This document shows, piece after piece, positions 9,114 through 16,607 of a stretch of DNA of 64,000 nt; the first letter of the stretch is position 1; the number at the start of each line of letters is the position of its first letter. The notes under the pieces are model-generated. The model was not told the DNA's origin. It did not search any database and saw nothing but the letters and a program-made list of their open reading frames with translations. The translations under genes and the position numbers were made by a program. Source of the stretch: Roseiarcus sp963829505 (lineage in GTDB: Bacteria > Pseudomonadota > Alphaproteobacteria > Rhizobiales > Beijerinckiaceae); NCBI GenBank assembly GCA_963829505.1, contig CAWHIL010000003.1:248001-312000 (forward strand), in the 5' to 3' direction.

Positions 9114-10193
9114 TCACATGATCGTTTTCACGGCCGTCAGCACGAGGAGGCCGATCCAGGCGGTTTCGGCGATCATGAGGCCGACGGGGCGAAAGCCGGC
9201 GGCGAAGAGATCGCGGAACGAGGTCTTCATGCCGAGCGCGGCGATGGCGGCGATCAGGCACCAGCGTGACACTGCGTTCACGGCCTCGATCGCCCGATGC
9301 GGCAGGAGGCCTAGCGAATTGACGACGACGAGGGCGGCGAAGCCGATGAGGAAGAACGGGATCGGGACCCGCGCGCTTTCGCCGCCCGTTCCGCGCGCGA
9401 CGGCGAAGGAGATCGCCAGCACGACCGGCAGCAGCATCGCCACGCGCAGGAGCTTGACGTAGGTCGCGATGTCGCCGGTCTCGGGCGAGATCATGTAGCC
9501 CGCGCCGACCACCTGCGCGACGTCGTGGATCGTTCCGCCGATGAAGACGCCGGCGAGGCGATGGTCGAGGCCGATTGACGTCGCGAACACCGGATAGAGG
9601 ATCATCGCCAGGGTCGAGAGCGCGGTGACGAGGACGACGGTCAGGATCGTGTCGCGCTCGCGGGCGCTGTCGTGCGGCAGGACGGAGGCGATGGCAAGCG
9701 CCGCGGAAGCGCCGCAGATCGCGACCGAGCCGCCCGAAAGCACGCCGAATGTCGGCGTGAGGCCGAGGCGCCGCGACAGGAAGAGCCCGAAGAGTATGGT
9801 CGTGGCGACGCCGACGATCACGGTTGCGACCGGCGCGAGGCCGAGCGAGGCGATCTCGGCGAAGGTGATCCTGACGCCGAGCAGCGCGACGCCGAGGCGC
9901 AGGACCGAGCGCGAGGCGAATTCGATTCCCGCGACCGCACGCCCGCCTTCGTGCAGGAAGTGGAACGCCATGCCGAAGAGCAGCGCAAAGAGCATGACGG
10001 GGGCGGTGTAGTGCTGCGACAGCCAGTCGGACGCGAGCGCGATCGTGCCGGCGGCGAGCAGGCCCGGATAGACGGCATGGACGAGCCTTCCCCTGGGCAG
10101 CGACAGAAGCCAGCCCGGCGGCGGCGTCGGCTCGATCGCCGCGATCCCTTCCATGCTGTCGAGAGAGGCGGAGGCGATGAGGCTCGGGGTCAT
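9114..10193 (-). CDS. YeiH/UPF0324 family putative sulfate exporter
   Basis: This 359-residue inner-membrane protein belongs to the UPF0324 (YeiH, Cons_hypoth698) family, often named putative sulfate exporter family transporter. It has about ten hydrophobic helices and conserved family segments (LGVALLGVRITFAEI; LSGGSVAICGASAALAIASV; GTIHDVAQVVGAGY). I chose the ATG at 10193 because the upstream in-frame part (to 10262) is repeat-derived. No regulator of the usual CbbR/LysR type lies next to it. The transported compound is not proven for most members. Confidence 0.88.
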   Translation of the reverse strand: MTPSLIASASLDSMEGIAAIEPTPPPGWLLSLPRGRLVHAVYPGLLAAGTIALASDWLSQHYTAPVMLFALLFGMAFHFLHEGGRAVAGIEFASRSVLRLGVALLGVRITFAEIASLGLAPVATVIVGVATTILFGLFLSRRLGLTPTFGVLSGGSVAICGASAALAIASVLPHDSARERDTILTVVLVTALSTLAMILYPVFATSIGLDHRLAGVFIGGTIHDVAQVVGAGYMISPETGDIATYVKLLRVAMLLPVVLAISFAVARGTGGESARVPIPFFLIGFAALVVVNSLGLLPHRAIEAVNAVSRWCLIAAIAALGMKTSFRDLFAAGFRPVGLMIAETAWIGLLVLTAVKTIM

Positions 10194-10239
10194 GGGCGCG
10201 TCATCGCAGGGGCGCGGGGCGATGTCGAGGAGGGGGTCA

Positions 10240-10570
10240 CGGAACCTCGCCCCGCCCCTCATCCCGACCCGCGCGTGGGGAGGTGGCGTGCGAAACCCTC
10301 GCCCCGCCTCTTGCGGGGAGAGGGCAGGGTGAGGGGCGCGGGGATTGGCCGCGGCGGCTCGTCGCCCCGCCCCTCATCCGGCGCTTCGCGCCACCTTCTC
10401 CCCGCACGCGGGGAGAAGGGGCCGTGCGGGGAGAAGGGAAGGGCGAAACCCTCGCCCCGCTTGCGGGGAGAGGGCAGGGTGAGGGGCGTGGGGGATTGGC
10501 CGCGGCGGCTCGTCGCCCCGCCCCTCATCCCGACTTTCTCCCCGCGTGCGGGGAGAAGGGGGCCGAGCGC
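10240..10570. repeat. Array of GC-rich GCGGGGAGA palindromic repeats
   Basis: Between the exporter and the DUF559 gene lie roughly two and a half copies of one unit, each about 130 bases. A unit comprises a CTTGCGGGGAGAGGG-type hairpin, a spacer containing GGGATTGGCCGCGGCGGCTC, CCCCGCCCCTCATCC, and a second hairpin (TCTCCCCGC-NNG-GCGGGGAGA). The block spans the 448-base gap 10194-10641 and holds no gene. The same unit recurs at 11005, 13605 (inverted) and 37977, with partial copies near 12500 and 29110. I regard it as a dispersed palindromic repeat family. Confidence 0.85.
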
Positions 10571-10641
10571 AAGCTTAGTCGTTTTGCGTGGTTGTGGCGT
10601 CACGCCCGAGCTGCATCCTTCTCGCGACCAGTAGGGATCGC

Positions 10642-11004
10642 ATGCGGGGTATCCGGGTTCTCGAAGCACGCAGAGCGCGGGAGCTTCGGCGAAGCGAAAC
10701 GAATGCGGAGGCTTCGCTTTGGCGCCGCTTGCGTGGCCGCGGCCTCTGCGGACTGAAATTCGTGCGTCAGGAGCCGATCGGCCCCTACTTCGCAGACTTC
10801 GCCTGCCGAGAGCAAAAGTTGATCGTCGAGATCGACGGCGCGACGCATTCGACGGACGAGGAGCTAAGGAAGGACGCGGCTCGGACGGTGTTTCTGTGCG
10901 AGCGCGGCTACCGGGTCGTGCGTTTCACGAACGAAGAGGTCTACCGGAACCTCGACAGTGTCCTCGAGACAATTCTCGCGCGTCTCGAAAAGCCGCCGCG
11001 ATGA
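10642..11004 (+). CDS. DUF559 domain protein (Vsr-like endonuclease fold)
   Basis: This 120-residue protein belongs to DUF559, a small PD-(D/E)xK nuclease-like family related to the very-short-patch-repair fold. Visible hallmarks are TNAEASLWRRLRGR, YFADFACREQKLIVEIDG with the acidic pair D and E-x-D, the following histidine, and RVVRFTNEEV. Such genes are common singly, or next to repeats, in alphaproteobacteria; their substrate is unknown. I chose the ATG at 10642, where homology begins; an open frame extends to 10588. It is flanked on both sides by the GC-rich repeat units and may have spread with them. Confidence 0.85.
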   Translation: MRGIRVLEARRARELRRSETNAEASLWRRLRGRGLCGLKFVRQEPIGPYFADFACREQKLIVEIDGATHSTDEELRKDAARTVFLCERGYRVVRFTNEEVYRNLDSVLETILARLEKPPR

Positions 11005-11135
11005 ACCCTCCCCCGGCCTTCTTGCCGGGAGAGGGCAGGGTGAGGGGCGTGGGGATTGGCCGCGGCGGCTCGTCACCCCGCCCCTCATCCGGCGCTTCGC
11101 GCCACCTTCTCCCCGCATGGCGGGGAGAAGGGGGG
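11005..11135. repeat. GC-rich GCGGGGAGA repeat unit, complete copy
   Basis: One full unit of the family lies directly after the DUF559 stop: GCCGGGAGAGGGCAGGGTGA, the GGGATTGGCCGCGGCGGCTC core, CCCCGCCCCTCATCC, then the TCTCCCCGC/GCGGGGAGA hairpin. It separates the convergent DUF559 and M24-like genes and may serve as their terminator structure. Confidence 0.85.
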
Positions 11136-12491
11136 TTACGCGCACGTCAGCATATCGCGTGGCCGGAGCCAGAAGGGCGGGAGGCAGAGGGGGGTCGACG
11201 ACAGGAGCAGGATGGAGTCCTTGATCGTCACGCCGATCGTGTCGCGCACGAAGGCGGCGCGCCCTTGCGTTCGGGCGAAGACCTGCGGGTGGCGTGCGGC
11301 GAGATCGGCGGTGAGCGCGGCGTCGGCGAAGACGATCCCGTCCTCGCAGTTCAGCGCTCTTCCGCGCTTCATGGGAGTCGGGATCACATCGACCTGAAAC
11401 GGCATGCCGGAGGCGATGGTTTCGGTCGATCCCGGCCTCACAGGCGTATGGACCCATTCGTCGTGTCCGGTGAGGTGGCCGGGACTGAGCATGGACCTGA
11501 GGCCGCCACGGCGAAGCGCCTCCGTCGCGGCGTCGAAAAGGTCGCCGCCGGCGACGCCGATGGCGGCCGTCGCATACCAGGCGGCGAGCGCCGCGAAATA
11601 GGTCGAGGTGACTCTGAGGAAATCGTCGTCGCGCTCGACGAGAAGGCCAGCGCGGGCCGAGAGGCCGCCCGTGTAGCCGACCGCGGCCGTCACGCCGTCG
11701 CCCGCCTCGAGAATGCGCCCGCCGGGCGAGCGGAGGCCGACGACATCGGCGCCCGCGCCGGCGGAAGCGAACATGACATGCGCCGTCAGCACCTCGCCGG
11801 CGTAGCCCATCGCGCTCGCCGCCGCGAGTTCGCTCGCGCCGGGCCGCGCCGCCGCGATCATGCGCCAGACGGCGGCGGAGGCGCGCGCCGCGCCCCATTC
11901 GTGAAGCGCGATCTGGTCGGCGTCGACGATGGCGCGCAAGCCGTTCGCCGGGTTCATCAGCACCGGCGTCGCGTCGCTGAGCGCGTCCTCGCCCGCGATG
12001 CGCTGCAGGAGCGCGACGAAGGCGTGCGGCGCGAAGAAGCCATCGAGGTCTTCGGCGGCTTCGGCATATTTCCAGCCGACGAGGCCGATCGCGTCGCCCG
12101 CCCTGATCCCGGCGTCGCCGAGGACCGCGCCGAGGCTGGGCTTCATCGAGCGGTCCTGGCCCATGAGGCTCATGGTCTGCGCCAGCGTCGTCTCGAGGCC
12201 CGGCAGCGGGCTGAGCGGCGCATAGCCGAGGCCCTCGTTGCCGACGATGAGCACGCGCCGGTCGCGGGGGCCGAGGAGGAGGAGGGCTTCCTCGAAGCGC
12301 GGATCGTAGCCCGAGAGGAAGGCGATGTTGGCGTGGTGCTCGCGGTCGCCATAGACGACCAGCCAGTCGCGCCCGGCGCGCGCATAAGCCGCGCGGCAGC
12401 GCCGGTCGTAGGTCGCTGGCGGGATCGTGGGCGGCGCCAGCGGGACGCCGAAGTCGGGAAGGGCGATGTCGCGCAGGACGACGGACGGCAT
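11136..12491 (-). CDS. M24 (creatinase/aminopeptidase P-like) family protein
   Basis: The 451-residue protein has the two-domain layout of the creatinase/prolidase group: an N-terminal lobe (RDWLVVYGDREHHANIAFLS) and a pita-bread C-terminal domain starting near residue 230. In the second domain the usual five metal ligands are only partly visible. GHLTGHDEWVHTP and CEDGIVFAD keep a histidine and a glutamate, but the paired aspartates expected around VTAAVGYTGGLSAR are not evident. It may therefore be a metal-free or altered member rather than a standard aminopeptidase. It stands alone between repeats, so its substrate cannot be inferred. Confidence 0.7.
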   Translation of the reverse strand: MPSVVLRDIALPDFGVPLAPPTIPPATYDRRCRAAYARAGRDWLVVYGDREHHANIAFLSGYDPRFEEALLLLGPRDRRVLIVGNEGLGYAPLSPLPGLETTLAQTMSLMGQDRSMKPSLGAVLGDAGIRAGDAIGLVGWKYAEAAEDLDGFFAPHAFVALLQRIAGEDALSDATPVLMNPANGLRAIVDADQIALHEWGAARASAAVWRMIAAARPGASELAAASAMGYAGEVLTAHVMFASAGAGADVVGLRSPGGRILEAGDGVTAAVGYTGGLSARAGLLVERDDDFLRVTSTYFAALAAWYATAAIGVAGGDLFDAATEALRRGGLRSMLSPGHLTGHDEWVHTPVRPGSTETIASGMPFQVDVIPTPMKRGRALNCEDGIVFADAALTADLAARHPQVFARTQGRAAFVRDTIGVTIKDSILLLSSTPLCLPPFWLRPRDMLTCA

Positions 12492-12497
12492 GGGCGC

Positions 12498-12546
12498 TCC
12501 TCATCCGGCGCCTTGCGCCGCCTTCTCGCTCGCGGGGGGAGGGGCG
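12498..12546. repeat. Partial GC-rich repeat
   Basis: The gap between the M24-like gene and hemB holds a fragment of the dispersed repeat: CCTCATCCGGCGCCTTGCGC followed by a degenerated CTTCTCGC/GCGGGGGGAGG hairpin. Confidence 0.6.
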
Positions 12547-13578
12547 TCACCCCTTCTTGAGCTTCTCCGCGGCCCTTGGCGCAAAGTACGTCAGCACCCC
12601 GTCGGCGCCGGCGCGCTTGAATGCGACGAGGCTTTCCATCATCGCCCTGTCGCCGTCGATCCAGCCGTTTTGCGCCGCCGCCATGATCATCGAATATTCG
12701 CCGCTCACCTGATAGGCGAAGGTGGGCACGCCGAATTCATCCTTCACCCTGCGCACGATGTCGAGATAGGGCAGGCCTGGCTTGACCATCACCATGTCGG
12801 CGCCCTCGTCAAGGTCGAGTTCGACCTCGCGCAGCGCCTCGTCGCTGTTGGCCGGGTCCATCTGGTAGGTCCGCTTGTCGCCTTTCAGGGCGCCGGCAGA
12901 GCCGAGCGCATCGCGGAACGGCCCGTAGAAGGCCGAGGCGTATTTGGCGGCGTAGGCGAGGATCTGCACGTCGAGGAAGCCCTCTTCGTCGAGCGCCTCG
13001 CGGATCGCGCCGACCCGCCCGTCCATCATGTCGGAAGGCGCGATCACGTCGGCGCCGGCGCGCGCAAGGGTGAGCGACTGGCGGACCAGCGCCGCCACCG
13101 TCTCGTCGTTGAGAATCCTGAGGTCGTCGCCGTCAGCGCTGACGAGGCCGTCGTGGCCGTGGCTCGTATAGGGGTCGAGGGCGACGTCGGTGACGAGGCC
13201 GAGGTCGGGGAACTCCTTCTTGATCGCGCGGCAGGCGCGGCAGACGAGATTGCCTTCGTTAAAGGCCTCCGACCCATGCTCGTCCTTGAGATGGGCTTCG
13301 GTCGCGGGGAAGAAGGCGATGGCGGGAATTTCGAGTTTTGCCGCGCGCTCCGCCTCGCGCAGAGCCTGATCGACGCTGAGACGCTCGACGCCGGGCATGG
13401 CGGCCACGGGCGCGCGGGTCTTCACGCCCTCGATCAGGAAGAGCGGCCAGATGAGGTCGTTGGTCGTCAGCACATGCTCGCGCACCAGCCGGCGCGCCCA
13501 TTCCGCCTTGCGGTTGCGCCGGGGGCGCTGCGAAAGGTCGAGGCGATGGGCGTCGGCAATGCGGGACGGCTTGTTCAT
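12547..13578 (-). CDS. hemB: Delta-aminolevulinic acid dehydratase (porphobilinogen synthase)
   Basis: HemB condenses two 5-aminolevulinate molecules to porphobilinogen in tetrapyrrole synthesis. The 343-residue protein carries the Schiff-base lysine motif MVMVKPGLPYLD and the first lysine region around DVALDPYTSHGHDG. In that metal region the cysteines of zinc enzymes are replaced by alanine and aspartate, the pattern of magnesium-dependent HemB from rhizobia. I chose the ATG at 13578 with GAGGAG about 9 bases upstream; the longer frame to 13701 reads through repeat sequence. It is a single gene, transcribed away from the repeat at 13605. Confidence 0.96.
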   Translation of the reverse strand: MNKPSRIADAHRLDLSQRPRRNRKAEWARRLVREHVLTTNDLIWPLFLIEGVKTRAPVAAMPGVERLSVDQALREAERAAKLEIPAIAFFPATEAHLKDEHGSEAFNEGNLVCRACRAIKKEFPDLGLVTDVALDPYTSHGHDGLVSADGDDLRILNDETVAALVRQSLTLARAGADVIAPSDMMDGRVGAIREALDEEGFLDVQILAYAAKYASAFYGPFRDALGSAGALKGDKRTYQMDPANSDEALREVELDLDEGADMVMVKPGLPYLDIVRRVKDEFGVPTFAYQVSGEYSMIMAAAQNGWIDGDRAMMESLVAFKRAGADGVLTYFAPRAAEKLKKG

Positions 13579-13604
13579 GCGGGCGGGCTCCTCGGGGGTG
13601 TTAT

Positions 13605-13733
13605 ATCCCTTATCCCCGCGTGCGGGGAGAAGGTGGCCGCGCAAGCGGCCGGATGAGGGGCGGGGCGGCGAGCCGCGCGGCCAATCCCCCACGCCCCTCA
13701 CCCTGCCCCCTCCCCGCGCGCGGGGAGAGGGTT
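13605..13733. repeat. GC-rich GCGGGGAGA repeat unit, inverted copy
   Basis: A complete copy of the dispersed unit lies between the flavoprotein reductase and hemB, in the opposite orientation to the copies at 10240 and 11005. It contains both terminal hairpins (TCCCCGCGTGCGGGGA and CCCCGCGCGCGGGG) and the CGGCCAATCCCCCACGCCCC core. Confidence 0.85.
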
Positions 13734-15104
13734 CTACGGCTGAAGCGCGCCGAAGACGGTGGGGACCAGTTCGGACACGGTCGGGTGGATCGGCATGACG
13801 CGGGTGTAGTCGGTCGCGGTGCGGCCGGCGGCCATCGCCTCGATCACGCCGTGGATCGCCTCGTCGCCGCCGACGCCGAGGATCGCGGCGCCGAGGATCG
13901 CGTCGGTCTTGCCGTCGACCACGACCTTGATGAAGCCGTATGTCTCGCCCTTCTCGATTGCGCGCGCGACGTTGCTCATCGGCCGCTTGCCGATGCGCAC
14001 CGCATGGCCCGCGGCGCGCGCCTGCGTTTCGCTCAATCCGACGCGGCCAAGCGGCGGATCGACGTAGAGCGCGTAGACGGTGAGGCGGTCGCTCACCTTT
14101 CGCTTGCCCCCGTCGAACAGGTTCGCCGCGCAGATCTCATAGTCGTTGTAGGAGGTGTGGGTGAAGGCGCCGCGCCCGTTGCAGTCGCCGAGCGCGAATA
14201 TGTGCGGCGCGCTTGTCCTCAGTTCGTCGTCGACGACGATGAAGCCGCGGGAATCGAGTTTGACGCCGCCCGTGTTCAGTCCGAGGTCGTCGGTGTTGGG
14301 CTTGCGTCCCACGGCGATGAGCGTGTGCGAGCCAACGACGAATGGCTCGCCGCTCTGGCAATCGACGCCGACCTCGACGTCGGCGCCCCGCGCCTTGAAG
14401 CTGATGCACTCGGCGCCGCAGCGGATGGCAATTCCCTCGGCCTCCAGGAATTCGCGAACCGCGTCGGACACGTCGGAATCCTCGTGCGCGATGAGTCGCT
14501 GCGCCTTCTCGATCACGGTGACGGTCGAGCCGAGGCGGCGGAAGATCTGAGCGAACTCGAGGCCGATGTAACTTCCCCCGACGATGACGAGATGGCGGGG
14601 CAGGGCGTCGAGTTCGAGAAGCGACGAATTGGTCAGCGGCCGGATCTGATCGACGCCGGGAAAATCGGGGACAATCGCCCGCGCGCCGACATTGACGAAG
14701 AAGCGATCCGCCTCGAGCCGCTCGCCTGCGACCTCGATGGCGTGGGGGTCGACGAAGCGCGCCTGGCCCCTGACGATCGTGCAATTCGCGAGCCCTCTCA
14801 GCCACGTTTCGAGATTGGCGCGCTTGCCGTCGACGATCTTCGTCTTGCGCGCCATGACGGCGGCGAAATCGACGCCGACCGGTCCCGCCGACAGGCCAAA
14901 ATCGGCCGAGCGGCGGGCGAGATGGGCGGCGTAGGCGCTGGCGACGAGCGTCTTCGTCGGCGTGCAGCCGACGTTCACGCAAGTTCCGCCGAAGAGCTTG
15001 CGCTCGACGATGGCGACGGATTGGCCGGCGTCCGCGATCCGCGCCGCCATCGAGGGTCCGGCCTGGCCGGCCCCGACGACGATGGCGTCGAAGCGCCGGG
15101 TCAT
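13734..15104 (-). CDS. FAD-containing pyridine nucleotide-disulfide oxidoreductase (mercuric reductase-like)
   Basis: The 456-residue flavoenzyme has the class I disulfide reductase layout: an FAD-binding GxGxxG start (DAIVVGAGQAGPSMAARIAD), the redox-active pair in GGTCVNVGCTPTK near residue 40, an NAD(P)-binding domain (VIVGGSYIGLEFAQIF), and a C-terminal dimerisation domain ending with the catalytic HPTVSEL. It lacks the C-terminal vicinal cysteines of true mercuric reductases, so mercury reduction is unlikely and the substrate disulfide is unknown. Start: ATG at 15104. It overlaps the upstream DUF4126 gene by four bases (ATGA), implying translational coupling. Confidence 0.88.
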   Translation of the reverse strand: MTRRFDAIVVGAGQAGPSMAARIADAGQSVAIVERKLFGGTCVNVGCTPTKTLVASAYAAHLARRSADFGLSAGPVGVDFAAVMARKTKIVDGKRANLETWLRGLANCTIVRGQARFVDPHAIEVAGERLEADRFFVNVGARAIVPDFPGVDQIRPLTNSSLLELDALPRHLVIVGGSYIGLEFAQIFRRLGSTVTVIEKAQRLIAHEDSDVSDAVREFLEAEGIAIRCGAECISFKARGADVEVGVDCQSGEPFVVGSHTLIAVGRKPNTDDLGLNTGGVKLDSRGFIVVDDELRTSAPHIFALGDCNGRGAFTHTSYNDYEICAANLFDGGKRKVSDRLTVYALYVDPPLGRVGLSETQARAAGHAVRIGKRPMSNVARAIEKGETYGFIKVVVDGKTDAILGAAILGVGGDEAIHGVIEAMAAGRTATDYTRVMPIHPTVSELVPTVFGALQP

Positions 15105-15562
15105 CGGAGCGCCATGACGACGATGAGGGCGAGGATGATCGCCGCGGCGTCTTCGGCGAATCCCGCCGGCGGATCGCGCCCGAAGGCCTTCGCCATTCGG
15201 GTCCGAAGCTCGGCGCCGCCATATGTGCCGATGACGGCGCCGATCACGCCGGCGACGAGGCCCGCGATCCACGATCCGGCGGACGTTCCGATGGTCGCGC
15301 CGCAGAGCGCGCCGCTGACGAGCCGCGCGCCGAACTGCATCGGGACCTTGCGGCTCGGCGTCGACGGCAACTGGTCGGTGACATACTCGAAGATGGCGAG
15401 GGCCGAGAAGATCCACGGCGTCCACACATAGCCCATGAAGGCGAGCCACGAGCCGTCGAGGTTGAGGAGGCCGAGCCGCGCCGCCCAACTGACGGCGGCC
15501 GGCGCGGTGAACGCGCGGGAGCCCGCGACAATTCCGGCGATCAGAGCGAGCGCGTAAAGCAT
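15101..15562 (-). CDS. DUF4126 family membrane protein
   Basis: This 153-residue protein has four or five hydrophobic segments and the DUF4126 features GIVAGSRAFTAPAAVSWAAR near the start, a central VTDQLPSTPSR and glycine-rich helices (GLVAGVIGAVIGTYGG). Its function is unknown. The ATG at 15562 has GGAGG upstream. Its stop overlaps the start of the flavoprotein reductase, so the two form an operon; a membrane role linked to that reductase is conceivable but unproven. Confidence 0.8.
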   Translation of the reverse strand: MLYALALIAGIVAGSRAFTAPAAVSWAARLGLLNLDGSWLAFMGYVWTPWIFSALAIFEYVTDQLPSTPSRKVPMQFGARLVSGALCGATIGTSAGSWIAGLVAGVIGAVIGTYGGAELRTRMAKAFGRDPPAGFAEDAAAIILALIVVMALR

Positions 15563-15575
15563 GTCACGGCCTCCG

Positions 15576-15980
15576 TCAGGGTTGGTTTGACGCCACCTTC
15601 GACTTCCGCTCAAGCAAACAGAACCCGTGCCCGAAAGGATCGGCGCAGAAGGCGGCCGAACCATGCTTGGGATCGTCGAAGACCTGCTCGGGGGTCGCCC
15701 CCGCCGCGACCGCCCGGTCGAGCGCCGCCTTCACGTTCTCGACATGAAAATCGAGGTGGACGGGTGTCCAGTGGCGCGCGTAGCCGCGCACGGCCCCGGC
15801 GCCCGGACAGGGTTTTGTTCCCTCGCGCTTCGCAAGCAGCGTGATCCTCGCGGCGCCCGCCTCGATCACCGCCACGCCGGGATAGGGGTCCGAGATCTTC
15901 TCGAACCCGAACGCCTCCGCGTAGAAGCGGAGACCGCTTGCGAGATCGGGGACGTCGACGCAGATCTCGATCTCAAGCAA
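15576..15980 (-). CDS. VOC family (glyoxalase/bleomycin-resistance) protein
   Basis: This 134-residue protein has the paired beta-alpha-beta units of the vicinal oxygen chelate fold: EIEICVDVPDLASGLRFYAE at the start and HLDFHVENVKAALDRAVAAG in the second half, ending DPFGHGFCLLERK. The start codon is TTG with GGAGG about 6 bases upstream. Its reaction cannot be told from sequence. It is the first of three minus-strand genes leading to the flavoprotein reductase and lies 13 bases before DUF4126. Confidence 0.82.
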   Translation of the reverse strand: MLEIEICVDVPDLASGLRFYAEAFGFEKISDPYPGVAVIEAGAARITLLAKREGTKPCPGAGAVRGYARHWTPVHLDFHVENVKAALDRAVAAGATPEQVFDDPKHGSAAFCADPFGHGFCLLERKSKVASNQP

Positions 15981-16001
15981 ACGGCGCCTCCTCGCGTTGG
16001 T

Positions 16002-16577
16002 TCAGACCTCGTTCCAGAGCCCGACGACCGGCTCGGCCCGGTCGTCGTGCTCGTATGTGAGAACGCTTACGCTCGCCGTGTCGAGCTTGAAGAGGCGCCC
16101 GTCGGAGGGCGGCAGGGCGAGCCAGCGGGCGGTCAGCACGCGCAGGACATGGGCGCTGGAGAAGAGGATCGCGCAATCGTCCGCCGTGCGCAATCTTGCG
16201 ATGACGCGGTCGACCCGGGCGCCGACGTCGGCCGCCGTCTCGCCGTTCGGGCAACCGTCGCGGAAGATGAGCCAGCCCGGCCGCTCGGCCTCGATGTCGT
16301 GCGTCGTCCGCCCCTCGTAGTCGCCGTAGTTCCATTCGAGAAGATCGGGATCGACCACAGCGCGTGCGCCGAAGCCGGCGAGCGCGCAGGTGCGGGCGGC
16401 GCGCTGGAGGGGGCTCGTGAAGACGCGGTCGAAGGTCTGGCCGGCGAGCCGCTCGCCGAGGCGGCGCGCTTTCGCTTCGCCTGTCCCGGTCAGCGGAATG
16501 TCGGTCCGGCCGGTGTGCCGGCCGGCGGCGCTCCAGGCGGTTTCACCGTGGCGGACGAGAGTGACGCTTGCCGTCAT
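16002..16577 (-). CDS. Histidine phosphatase family protein (phosphoglycerate mutase-like)
   Basis: At 191 residues this is a branch-1 histidine phosphatase. The catalytic LVRHGETAWS lies near residue 7, followed by the ERLAGQTFDRVFTSPLQRA arginine region, the glutamate in LLEWNYGDYEG, and the second histidine in LFSSAHVLRVLTARW. Members act as phosphatases on sugar phosphates, cobalamin intermediates or proteins. It has no cobalamin genes nearby, so a specific substrate is not supported. Confidence 0.87.
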   Translation of the reverse strand: MTASVTLVRHGETAWSAAGRHTGRTDIPLTGTGEAKARRLGERLAGQTFDRVFTSPLQRAARTCALAGFGARAVVDPDLLEWNYGDYEGRTTHDIEAERPGWLIFRDGCPNGETAADVGARVDRVIARLRTADDCAILFSSAHVLRVLTARWLALPPSDGRLFKLDTASVSVLTYEHDDRAEPVVGLWNEV

Positions 16578-16607
16578 GCGGTTCCTCTGTCGCGCGGGCG
16601 CTCTCGC

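Noticed and set aside
10240..10570. CRISPR-like array
   Set aside because: Units are about 130 bases, differ internally and lack uniform spacers; no cas gene is near.
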